A DNA stretch of 64,000 nucleotides from Diadema setosum (taxonomy: Eukaryota; Echinodermata; Echinoidea; Diadematoida; Diadematidae), in assembly GCF_964275005.1 (NCBI RefSeq), contig NC_092706.1, forward strand, positions 4,729,113 through 4,793,112, given 5' to 3'. The notes under the pieces are model-generated. The model was not told where the DNA came from. It saw only the letters and a list, made by a program, of their open reading frames with translations, and did no database searches. Below are positions 13,215 to 25,900 of this stretch, piece by piece; position 1 is the stretch's first letter; the number at the start of each line of letters is the position of its first letter. Position numbers and translations under genes: made by a program.

Positions 13215-15324
13215 AGTTAAAGTCTGCTGACCATTTCTCATCACTGCACTGTGTACTGTTCATTCAAAACTACAACAAAAGCAAGCCATGCAGTAGAACT
13301 GTTGTAATGGAGGACAAAAGATAGTGGATTTATCAGAGACTTGGCACTGGGCTAATGCAGTCATGATGAAGGAACTGTTTAGTGATCCAAGCATACAATA
13401 GCTTTAATGATGAATACATTCATGGGCTGTTTGCTTAATATCCTTACAATTCATCAGATGAAGGCATTGCATTGTATGTGTAGATACATGTACTTGTTGG
13501 ATATTGCTCAGTACGTGGGTAATAACAGAAGAGTGTGGTGACAAATTACAGTATAACCAGAAATGTTCACATGCATTTTAATGTCAGTAGAGCCAAGATT
13601 CGCAAAATTAAAATGCATGCAAAAGTTCTTGTCTTCACTATATGCATTGAATGCCAGTAGCAATTCATAAATGTCATGTCACAGTATGTGGAATCAATAA
13701 AGTCAGAATAGCTTTTCCCTTCAAGGAGTCATTTTAAGACTAAGTCTCGAGTACCATGAAAAGTTTGAGTGCTGACTTATACAAAATTGCACGTTTTTTG
13801 TATGATTATTTTCAATAAGATGTGAGTGCATATTGAAGGACTTTTTAAAAATCAATATTAGCTCAATTTTTGGAGAGCCTCGATGAAATTGGGTGCAGAT
13901 CACAGAATGCTGATAGTAGGCCCTATTGTGTAATTTGAATGTTCATAAGGTTCTGGCATTCTGCTATGACTTTTATGAAATCGAATTACGTGTATCTGGG
14001 TGTAAAGTGTAATGTTCTCCTCTTGAGGATTAATTCATGCAAAACACCAACCCATCTCAGTCATGTGGACAACCAGAAAATCGAATAAAATCAGAAAACA
14101 AAAAAGTGATGCTATGGAGACCATTTGTACGGAGAGAAGATCTGAGGGTGTGTTGGACAAAAATCAGTGGTGTTTAATAGATTTCTTCCTTTCTGTTTAG
14201 GGCCTGGTTGAGAAATAGGGATTTGCTCTGGGAAAATATCTATGATTTTAATCCTTCAAAATGTTAGTCACTTGTTCAAAATATTTATTGTAAGGTCGTC
14301 TTTACATCATTATGTTACCTGCACCGCATGTCATGAAGTCTTCTGACTTGATTTTGGACAATTCAGAAGATTTTGGACTAAAAAAAAGTTACTGGCATAT
14401 AAGAGTACAGCATTCAAAATGAAACATAGTCCATTCAGTACACTATTATGGTGAACACACGGTGACACCAAATAATGCAATACTGAGTATGTCATGTGGT
14501 TTATTGCAGAGTTAACCAGAAACTTCACTAGAAGTAAGACTGATAGGAATACATGTATGTCCAAGCACCAAAGTAGGCTGTTGGGGATGAGCTTGGGCCT
14601 CCAGTAATTGTCATTGCTCTCCATGATATAACTCTTGGCTGCGACAGTCAAAGTTTCGGAGTCATGTAGTCGAGGCCGAGAAACATCGGGACCATTCACG
14701 GTAACAGTTGCATACCACACGACTCCAATGTAGACAACATGTGCAAAGCTTGTGTGAGAGGTGTGTCTGATAAGGTTAAAGCACAGTGCATGTACATCCC
14801 ACAAATGCCCAAGGGTCTCGAGGCAGGCAGAAAAAACTGCAACATTTTGATCAGATGCGACTGGAAAAGTCATTTTCCAAAGCTGATTTTTACAGTATTG
14901 CAAGTTACAATGGCCCTATCATGTGCACGCATAAATTAGTTGTCCGATTTCATTTTTTTTTTTAATTCCATGTAAATATATATGCGAATTATGCAGTTGT
15001 AAAATGTCAGTCATACCTTCCATCATGACATCAAGATCTTGTGTAGCATCATGCCCCCCCCCCCTTTTTTTATGTTGTTGTTATGTGACTTTTTCTTCTA
15101 TTTCATCCGGCGGAGAGAAAATTGTACACTGTAGTGGTCATTGATGCTGTCAATCATGTTACATTCATATATTTATGAAGTTAGGTCTATTAATGCATTG
15201 ATACAATGTGTTTTTTTTTTTTATCACTGGAACACTTTGAAATCTAATTAGTGCCAATTATGTTGGTTGACTAATTGTGCTTTAAAAAAGCATTTATGTG
15301 ATGAAAGGCGAGGCATCTTCATGA

Positions 15325-15330
15325 AATAAA
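15325..15330 (+). terminator. Candidate poly(A) signal for AAMP
   Basis: AATAAA followed about 40 bases later by a GT-rich stretch (GTTGTTGATGTGTG). It lies about 2.7 kb after the AAMP stop. A nearer AATAAA at 13696-13701 lacks such a clear GT-rich follow-up but is equally possible. Confidence 0.3.
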
Positions 15331-16195
15331 AGGAATTTATATTGTATTTGTACCATGTATACATCGAGTTGTTGATGTGTGTTTATTATATATGTGTATA
15401 CAGCATTTTATTCCAAGTGTACAGAAGCAGTGGTGTTGTGGATTTATGTACACAATATCTGTAACGTTCTGTGAGAAGCATATCACACGCCCGACACTAA
15501 TGACACAAATACAAACTTTTCAACTTGCATTACACCAAGACAAAGTTTTGTTACACTGTATAGTTTCAAACAGCCCGAAATGCCTTTATTGAGTCAGTAT
15601 GCATGAAAATGGGTGTACATATTGTACACGTATAATACTTTCACCAGTGTCTTCAGGAAGAGTAACTGTTGCTGTCGGTCACCAGCTGGCATGGAATGAA
15701 GCATATTGACTTTATTCAGGATACAGGTGTAATGCATTTTTTAACAGTCAGACCGCAAAAATTTCCTTGTTCAAATGAAATCTTGCAAAAAATGACAACA
15801 CAGAGATTAGAGTTTTACCTGTAAAATCCTCTCATACAAACAAAATCTCATATTCCCATGTTTTTTTTATAACGGGGTTCATCTGTGTTTGAATAGGCCT
15901 GGGATAACAAGGAATTTTCATGACACTGGGTAAGACTACTGCAGTACAGTAGCAACACCGATGCCCACTGAAGCATGACTGTTACCATGACGGCAAATTC
16001 ACACCGTGTCGTACTGGTGGAACTTGAGACACAGTGGCTGCTGCATGTACAATGTATACTCGTGATGTGTCCCTGGAGTACTGGAAGATGCTAGCATATA
16101 GATAATGGGATATTCTAATGCCCAAAAAGCTACCACAAAGGAACACAGGTACATACATGTAGATATCTCCTGCTTTACTTGGTTCTTGGTATATT

Positions 16196-16429
16196 TGAAG
16201 GGGTCGGTGCAATATAGTGCTAACCCACACAATAGTCATTTTGAGATAATCGCTGTTGAATCTTTGGAAAGTCCATACATTGTACATTAAAACATGAATG
16301 CATGCATTTTTTACCATCTTATTGGTTGAATTCAAATATATTTTCACGGAGGATAAAGGATTGTGAAAATGCATGTAACTCAATTTTGACAAAAGTGTGG
16401 GTTAGCACTATATTGCACCGACCCCTTCA
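16196..16429. mobile_element. MITE with 34-35 bp near-perfect terminal inverted repeats
   Basis: The left end TGAAGGGGTCGGTGCAATAT continues to AGTGCTAACCCACAC at about 16230. The right end is its reverse complement at 16395-16429. The arms match base for base, which suggests a recent element. The interior (about 165 bp) has no ORF. The target duplication is not obvious, so the superfamily stays open. Confidence 0.85.
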
Positions 16430-19400
16430 TTTTTTCTTTAATATAGAGAAGGTAAACTCTTACATCTAAGAGCAAAAATGAACATGCAAACTGAACCATC
16501 TTTAAAGGTAAAATCCCTCATAATCATCGAAAAGGGGACAGGGAGCAAAGTTTGTTGAGAAGACACTCCTTGTAGCTACATGTAAGTAACATGACACATA
16601 ATTTAATTACTGTCACACTGTGAATCAAATTTGCACAAATGCTAACATCCTGAATATGCAGGGAAAAGAGGACATCCCTGCATTAGATACAGAAAAGTAA
16701 AACACTTTCAATTTAGGACATTTAATCTTGTACAGAGACATAATAGACATGCACTTCTGTATGTCACAAGTGAACCACTGGGTTAATTGAGAGAATAGAA
16801 ATTGATGAAAGAGGGATTTTACCTTTTAGACAAGACTTAGAATAAATATGAAACACTTGCACTGAAACTAAATACGAAACCATCTCCTTAGCCTAAGTCT
16901 TGCACCACCCACTGCAACATATACCAAGAGGTAAATAAGTTAGTAGAAAATGAATACATGCACCTACCTAAAATGATGCCATAACTAATTCTTTCGCAAG
17001 ACAAGATACACAGAAGCGAGGATATAAATAAAATATATACTGGCATGAGATCAGCAATACAATGTACATGTCTGAACAGATTGAATTTACCACCACAAAT
17101 GAGTTAGTGGTTTGGGTGGGGCCGAAGGATGTTCCTTTAAGGTTGCAAAACTTCAGCATGTTGGTCGAAGGTACGCTGTAGTTGGTGCATTCATCACATA
17201 TATCTATCACACAACTTTGAAACTTGCCTCCAAAGTCAACTCTTGTTTTTGCGGGATACCCTGAAACGTGCCTAAACAGCTACACCTTTCCGAGAGCACC
17301 GGTATATGGAAAGGGTAACTTTAAGCAAGCACACATGTATACGAAAACCTGCTGGTTTGGCTTTCCATTCAAAAAAATTCCAGGACAAATCCATGGCCAA
17401 TTTTAATACATGCACTCATTCGCATGCATGGAGATACATGGTTCAAGACCCCAATACAGTCTTGGTGCTGAACATTTTTGAGGGACAATCAATTCAGTTT
17501 TGTTCCCAGTGTTTGAATAAAAGGAAATACTCCCTATAATCTTAATCAATTGGATGAGCAGCTGGAGAAAGAATGTACTAATGATGGAGTCCAATTAAGA
17601 CTACAGGACTGTGATATCATAGAAGCACTACAGAATAGTATGATTAGATTTGATTTCAAAAATATGATACTCGTAGTACTCATGGTAAATATTTTGGTCT
17701 TATCTAGACCTTAGTCCTAAATGATGTTTTCTGTCGCAAATAATGATGACACAAAGTGCAGAGCTTTGGATGCAAACACTTTATAACTTGCTCTCCAAAG
17801 ATACACTCTGGTACAAGAGAATTGTGCAATACATAGCGAAGTAATAGCACACATTGTGTCAGTTGGGTCCCTTGCAAACATGGGACCATCAGAAGGAATG
17901 ACCTACAGTTATGTACACAGCCACCAAGAGGTCACTGTGGCGGTCACCACTGTGTTGGTCACTGTGGATGCTACAAAGAAAATGAGTCTGGAGATGCCGA
18001 GCTGTCCGAAGTGACCAGAAAACTCCCCAGCCAAGACTGCTGTTAACAATTTCTGCGCAAACAGTCGGCATGGGGAGTTGTAACCTCAGCAACACAGCTG
18101 AACTAAAATTTACAGCTGAACTCAAATTTGCAGCTGAGGAGTAATCTACATGTAGATCCAAACATATCTTGGCTTTATAAAATGCCAACTTGGATGCTCA
18201 ACAGAATACCAAAGTGATGATGTCACAGTCTTTTTGTTATAGCCTGGGCTGGAACCAGGTGCATGCATAAACACTTGGGCCAGGTGAGGTTGTTTACAAC
18301 CAGTTTCCATGGTGATGAAAGGCTATGACATCACACTTTGATATTTGATAATGATTAATTTAAATCGATTTCTATTTACAGGTCTCTTCCATTGCCTGTA
18401 GCTACACATGTATACAATACCTGTAATTGGATATATGGAATATGATAGTGGATACCAGTAGTTATAAAAGAGAATGAAAATACAGGGGAGCTTATAAGGA
18501 GTGCAATGACTTGAAATGTAATGCAGCAAATAATATATTTAGTAAGTACGATATCATTCAACAGAGTCAGTAATCATTTAATGGAAAATTTGTGTACTTC
18601 TGCCATCAGCTCATACCCTGTATACGGCATACAATATCAGTTTCCCATGTTTCCCCAAATCTTTTATCATAATATGAGCCACAAGTTTATGTCCGCACAA
18701 AGTTGTACTTCTTATGGTTTTACTCTCTAGTTCACCATTCTTGTTTCATTTTCAATATAAGAAAACCCCAGCCTACACTAGACCTGAAACTGACAAAGGA
18801 ACTGCTTTGTTTACTTTTTCCAAAGTTTTGTCTAGCCTTTGTGAGAAATACTCATCACAATCTAGTGAATCTATTTGCAGCACCAAGATACAAGGTCCTG
18901 CTAGGCGTTACTCGACACTGACTCGGCAATGCGTGGTAATTCCTTGCAGGAAACGGAATACTGGTTATGGTCAAGGGTTGTGTTTTCTAAAAATCAAAAC
19001 AAATCTGCAGTGAGACAGTGCAGTAATTTTCACTAACGACAACCAACATGGATAGAAATATGTATATAAGGTAATTTGCAGTCTTAGAATCGTCTTCTCT
19101 CAAATGCATTATACCTCTAAATATCAGGAACAGAACCCCCCCCCCCCAACAACAAAATTAATTGTCCCACAGAAACGTAATAAATGACTATGTTCTGAAA
19201 ATGTGGGTTTTAATGCAGGCATGAGCTGCATATATGTAGTACCATCTATTGAAAAATATGAAGTACTGAAGGATGGATTAAGTGAACACGATTGGTCACA
19301 TTAATGCTAAATATGGATGTTTTCCTACTTCACACAGGTCTAATTTCTAAGTCACAAATCATGTCAATATACATGTAGCTCATGACTTTTTTTTGCTTTT

Positions 19401-19979
19401 GGTAAATGGCATTTTGATTACTTATGGTTCCCCATAACTTCTCAGAAGTCAGCTTCATACAAATGAAACTAATTGAGGTGATTCGCTGGTGCTGAAGTTC
19501 ATATTTTTCCACTTTTATGGTAGACAGCCAAAATTTGATGAAGTTAATGCGGCAAAAGAATATTTCTCCCTGCCAAAATGGATTAACTTAAACAAGGCTG
19601 AGTGTAATCAATTAGATATGACGTCCCATGCAGACACAAAACTAACCTCGGTCAAACGTTTGATTTTGTAATGGTAGATTAATAAATCCTACAAGGATTT
19701 TATAGGCTCATCTTAGATTGCGAAAAAATTGTGACGTTCTGCTCTGCGTACACTGAATATATCTGAATGCCTACATATGGCACAGGGAACAGAAATTATG
19801 TTGAGGGCAAGTCCATGTTTCTTCACTTCACAGACGTGATTCGACTGTGAACCAAGGACATGGTTATGCTGCTCGAAAAAGCAGTGCTGCCTTTTATGTG
19901 GGATACTTTAACATGCCTATGGTAACAAACTTTTACAATTCTGACATGGGTCATTAACGGCCAAGACGCGAAGCAGGAT

Positions 19980-22900
19980 TCAGGCTACTATGATTGGTAA
20001 GGTGCCAGTTGTGGAAACAACAGCACTGTCGTCAAGAGAAGTCCGTAGCACCATGTGGATGGTCTTGTGAAACAGACCGGGGTTCCTGGCACCATCGCAC
20101 GGGGAGCACTGGTGATGAGAAGAATCATCCACTCCGGAGAAGACGTCGGCGTTTGAGTCCAATGGGGTTTCCGATTCCTCATCACTTTGGGCAAGGCGGG
20201 AGCAACTGACCTCAAATGAAGTATCGTACACAACCGGCGGTTCCTGATGACTTTGAGAGCCGTTCGCACGGTGACGGGAGTGGTTCTTCACGGGATTTCG
20301 CAGGGCATTCCGAGTGGCAAGACTTTCTGTATCGGTGTCGTAGTAGGCGACAAGGAGGGCGTGGTAGAAGGAGACCATGGCGCGGCGCGCTCTGTCGATC
20401 TGATTCCGCAACCAGTAGTCTTCGGGTTTGTGTCTGGTGAGGCACTGCCCACAGGCGGCGAAGCCATTCATGTCAGTACCAACTGAGAGGCGATGCTCCA
20501 CAGCGCAGCGTGGTGTCTGCCGTGCCAAGAATCCCTCTCCAGCTGAGCTGCTACACTCCCTGCAGCTATGGCAGGGGGCGAGGGACTCCAACGCCGGGAA
20601 ATCTTCAGGGAGGATGGACCCTGCCTCTGACGGGGCGTCGCGGGGCGGTAGCAGGATTTCGCTCTGGTGGGTGGCGACCTGGGTGCCCTTGATGGGGCGC
20701 ATCCCGCCGTAGACGTGGGAGTGGTTGCCCCCGTCCAGAGACATTCCGGGAATCGACGAGTGATGTTGAAGCACGAGAAGGGACCAACACAGAGTGGCAC
20801 TACACAGGGAGTACACCGCTACACAGAGCCCCAGAACCTGCCAGAGATAGAGAGTACACAGATAATACTTCCAACTACACTGTACAGGACTTCACAGCTA
20901 CAACTCTACAACTGAAGTTTACAATAACATTAGCTTTTTTCCATAACAAAATAAAAAAAAAATGTAAACTTTTCATGGTGCACCTGGGGATGAGATTAAA
21001 TAAGGATGTCTCATTTGAGGACAGCTGAGACTGTAATCAATCTATTCATGTTTCTGAGCTTGAAGTATCTTATGGCAAAGACACAAAGAAATCTACACAC
21101 TGAACATTGCACTATTAGCCAACAGTGACATCCTGTGTCCTGTGTGTATACACACCATGGGCACAATATAATGGTATCTTTATGATATTTTCCCATTTGA
21201 CCTTTGATCTCAAAGCTCAAAGCTTTAACAAGTAATAGGCCTATGTCATCCCTCCTCTTTTGGTGCAGGAATATGATGTGCATATTTTCTGATGGATTTC
21301 TTGCATCATATATATATACAGGTTTTAACACAATCTTCGTAACCATTCATTCACTCATCATCAACATTATCATTCTCATCATCATCTTCATTGTCATCAT
21401 CATCACCATCATCATCATCGTCATCATCATCATTTTTTAATGCTGCCTTGCATCAAAATCATGGTACGAGAAAATTAGTTATCAGGAGGTAGCAAAAATA
21501 TTGGGTGGGAGCGTATTTTTATTTGGTGTGTCCAGCCCCAACTTGACTCCTTCCTCCACTGCAGGCCTGTACCAACCTTCATCGACTGTTCCAAAAGACT
21601 AGACAGCGTGGAATACCAGTCCGCGTGCTCCATGAGCACATTCATGTCCGAGTAGGAGAACCAGCCTCTCCGATGGCCTTCGTTCAGGGCGATCCTTTAA
21701 TGTTGATGTTTAAGGTATACAGAGTTACTTTCTTCATACACTTTGACAGACAAAATTTTTCGAATCATCTCGCGCCAGTATTTGATACTGGATCAGAATT
21801 TGGCTGATTTTAACAACTACTAGTGAATGACTAAAAATGCAATGTTTTTATTGTACATAGTATCATCCTTAAATGTATTACAACCTCCTGTTAGCTTCTA
21901 AATGATTGATTTTGTCAAAATAAATTGAGTCATAAGCATACGTAAATTTAGCTTAGATTACAGCAAGAGCTGTTGTATCAAAGAGAAGCATTGTTAAAGG
22001 ACAAGTTCACCTTCATTAACATAAGGATTGAGAGAATGTAGCAATATTAGTAGAACACATCATTGAAAGTTTGAGGAAAATCGGGCAATCCGTTCAAAAG
22101 TTATGAATTTTTGAAGTTTTTGTGGAGTCACTGCTGGATGAGAAGACTAATGCAGTGTATGATGTCACATGCGTACAACAGCATAGGGAAAATATAAAGA
22201 GAATTTCACAAAATTTTATATTTTGAAAAAAGTACACATTCCCTTGACTCGTTACTGCCGACTGTCTGTGAAGAAATTGTTACACAGCAGTAAATGGCAT
22301 CTCTTCATGCACTTCACATGAACCAAATTTGTGGAGGCAATTTTACAGCCACAGGAAAATGTGTATAATATAAATGTCGAAGTCAGACAGCAGCAAACAA
22401 CACATTCAATCATTGCAACTGATTAACAAATTGCCCTACATAAATACATACATGTACCATCATTCCATCATACACAGCTATGACATTGCAACTGATACTA
22501 CCAGCGCTGACAAATGGCTTACCATGTTTCCATTTGATGCAGGAATTCATAAAACTCATCCGGTTCGATGTACAAGTCCCAATCCTATTAGATGAACACA
22601 AACCAAATACCGATTAAAAATCATGGTATTTACTCCACATCAAGGCAAAATACTTTCGCTTACTTTATAAATTATAGATACATAGGAAGAAGTATGGCAC
22701 AATTGTTTATTACTTCTTTACAGAGAACAAGCTGTTCTGATTTCACTTCTATCATCAGGACTGACTGTATACGAACTATCTACATATGAGAAAAACATCT
22801 TGAGAACCTATCTTTGAAATACATCTGACACATATGACCTTTGTGTAATTATGTATTACTATAATTGTGTATTAAGTTTTTTATTCAGTTCTCAGTAGAT

Positions 22901-25900
22901 AGATATATTCCTATCTCATATCAGTAAATAATTCAACAATAATTCTTGCATATGTTTACATTTTGATGAGACAATTTTTAAGAGTGGCAAAAAAAAAAAA
23001 AAAAAAAAACAGAATTTCAGGCATGGACCTTAATTCTGACATTTTAATTAGATCCCATTTCTGAGATTAGACAGGTGATTTAGTGTCATATAATATGTCT
23101 CTGCCCAAATTTTCAACAGTGAGCTAAGATAACTTTGATCTCGATACTCAATATCTAACACATTTATTCCTGCAGTCATAAATGCACATATCATACAAAG
23201 TTCGCTTATAATATTTCAGACACAAGAAATAATTATCTATGACAGAAGCATTGAACAGTAAACTTCAATTGCCATAGTGCATTGGCATTTACAAGTAATT
23301 TTGCTTCTTGTTCATAATATATATATGCATTTGTATTTAATGAATGTACTCACAATCGCTTCCAGGAATTCTCTTTCCAGTTCATGGACTCGCTTGACAT
23401 CCAAATTAGCTGAAATGTAAAGAACACAGCATGAGACTTGTACATGTACAATGTTTGGGGGTTTGTTTGTTTGTTTGTTTTTGCAATCACTGGAAGATGG
23501 GGTGAAACCACAATCTGTCAATAAACACTGTACCCATTAAGAAATATTTCAATGTTTTATCACAAATATTGCTTCTTTCTTTCTTGCTTACTCTTTTTCT
23601 TTCTTTCTTTCTTTTTTGCAAGTAGCAGCATCACGTAATGTAATGTTCTGTTCATGTAGTATTCAAATACTGGAAAGGCACAAAGTTTTGTCATTAATTG
23701 CATTGGTATGAACCTAATTTCTCTTGTGTACAATATCATTGGAAGCATCAGAATGTTGCTTACTGTGTATGAGATGCTTCATCCTCAGTAAGGAGTTCCA
23801 CAGCAACACCAAAGAAACAATTAACGAATGCAATTAGTGAGCCAGTCACATTTCCTAGTGGTTAGGACATAATTCTAGGGCTTGTCTACATTTCTAAAAA
23901 TGTCACTCACCACTGTCCGCCCATTCATCGCTGAAAATCTCCTCATCTTCTCCTTCGTCATACAAAAACTTGGTAGCCAGCATCTGTCAATGACATCACA
24001 AGAGAATAGCACAGAGAATAAGACTAATGATTTAAAAGATTGTTTCCATTCAAAACATAAGTTTTTTACAGTACTAATGAAATGAGTAGGATATGGCTGT
24101 GTGACGAAAACTATAGCTCTGTTCGAGGTAACTTGTTTCGTCGCAGTACAAAGAGATGCCACTCCAAAACGCTCTCACCATTAAGCCCGTAGGCACAGAG
24201 AATAAAGTACACGCAAAATCCATTCATGATTTTAGGTGCCCATTCCTGCAGGATTTATTGAGAGAGTTCTTTCGACATGGACATTATTGCGAGAAGAGTT
24301 ATCACACAGAGGTGCCTAGCAGCTCTTAGGTCTGCACTCAGCGACGTCTAGATATCTTCTGAAGACTGAAGACAATATCTCTATTTCTTGTCCCCTACAA
24401 AATTGCTGATCTATGAAAAACCACTATGAATAAAGGGAGAGTAAAATAGTCCTATTTGGACAAGTCAGCCATTTACAAGAGGGGAAGGGTACATTAAGGG
24501 AAACAAAAAGAATACTAGCTTGGTCAAGTCAGCACATTGCTGCTACTAACTTTTGTTTTGTCTCGATTCCACACAAAGACATAAAATAGAAAATAACTCC
24601 TGACCAATCACACCACTGCCCCTTCTTACATAACTTATGTTACCTCTTGTCTGGAATAAGAAATAAAGAGTTATATAGTATCTTCACTCTTGACCAATCA
24701 TAAAGAAGGTCATTCTTACATAACTTATGTTATTCATTGTCTGAAAACCTATTCAAAGAAACACAAAAGAAAATTACTTTTAACCAATCATCTCTCTGTC
24801 TGGACCAGCAATGTATATCTCTATTTCCTGCTAGCCTCCTACCCTAAGGGTTGAGACCAACTGACCTTTGAGATGTTTGTCCCTGGACAGGGGATTTATC
24901 TTACATCAAGCTCCTGAGGACTGCCACCTGTTGTGGTCTGGAGATGGGGATGTACTATACAGTGCTATACATTTAAATGTGAAATGGACAGTACTATACG
25001 CATGGGGTATTTCCCACAAAATAATTGGGCTGACATGTGTGCATGTCACAGACATCCCCAACCTTCTAAGATGGAAACTATGCAAGTTTAGAATGAAGGT
25101 TCTCAAACCTTATTATGAACATAGTTTACATGTAGACAAAATTTATAGCGTTTACACTGTTAACCAGACTGGTTATTTAACTTACGAGACTAAATAGTCT
25201 ATGCTGTGCAATTCTAGCTCAACAGCTCACATGTAAACAATCAAAAGATATAATAACTCAAAACAACTGTACATATACTTTAGACAAATTTGAACATGGA
25301 TCGTGGAAATTACTTGCAGATTGTAAACTTCTCTTTCTTTCTTTCTTTCTTTCTTTTTTTTTTTTTTCAAAAAAGATTAGGGTTGAGTTCACCTCCTTGC
25401 TCTGCAAACATCCTTCTTTTCATCATCATAATTTCTCTAATATTTTACACACAAGGCATGTGCCCTTTATCTGAGTACTTTGATTTTTGTTAGCTTACTA
25501 ACAATAAGTATTCTGGCATCACTATGCCATGTGCATACATTTAAGGCTGTTGCATATTATGTACAAGTCATGCAGTATCAAAAAATTCAAGATGACCACA
25601 GATAGTTACATTCTGGCATCAATGATCAATAGCACAGTGTATGAATGCGTCAGTGTTCTCGTGTTCATCATTGTCCTCAATAATGAAGTCCTCAGTGTCT
25701 TTCCTTCGTGTTGTTCTCAGTTCATCCAATGATAAAATTCATCAATTTACTGTTCAGTCGAATTGAAACTCCAAACTCGTATAGGCAAGTGAGTGGCTAT
25801 GCGATTATTTTATCCTAACACTTTTCATACTGGTGTGGGCAGAATCACAGTTCTACTATTCTATATACCACTACAGGTATAACATACAACATAAATTATC

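Larger units (their letters stand above)
12577..19979. other. Intergenic or 3' UTR interval between the tail-to-tail AAMP and CNPPD1 genes
   Basis: About 7.4 kb without a supported coding exon. It should hold the 3' UTRs of both genes. Contents noted separately are a CA-rich tract, a TA-flanked MITE (12998-13214), a candidate AAMP poly(A) signal (15325) and an inverted-repeat element (16196-16429). TTTATT at 15711-15716 is a possible poly(A) signal for CNPPD1 on the minus strand, but that would mean a 3' UTR of over 4 kb. Nothing specific is seen in 16430-19979. Confidence 0.5.

Noticed and set aside
14331-14903. Minus-strand ORF of 190 codons
   Set aside because: Composition is not protein-like, no family is recognised, and it lies in the 3' flank of AAMP with no splice context.
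24868-25197. Duplicate ORFs at 24868 and 32038 starting MRCLSLDRGF
   Set aside because: They lie in the two LTRs and run into different flanks; they are repeat shadows, not a gene.
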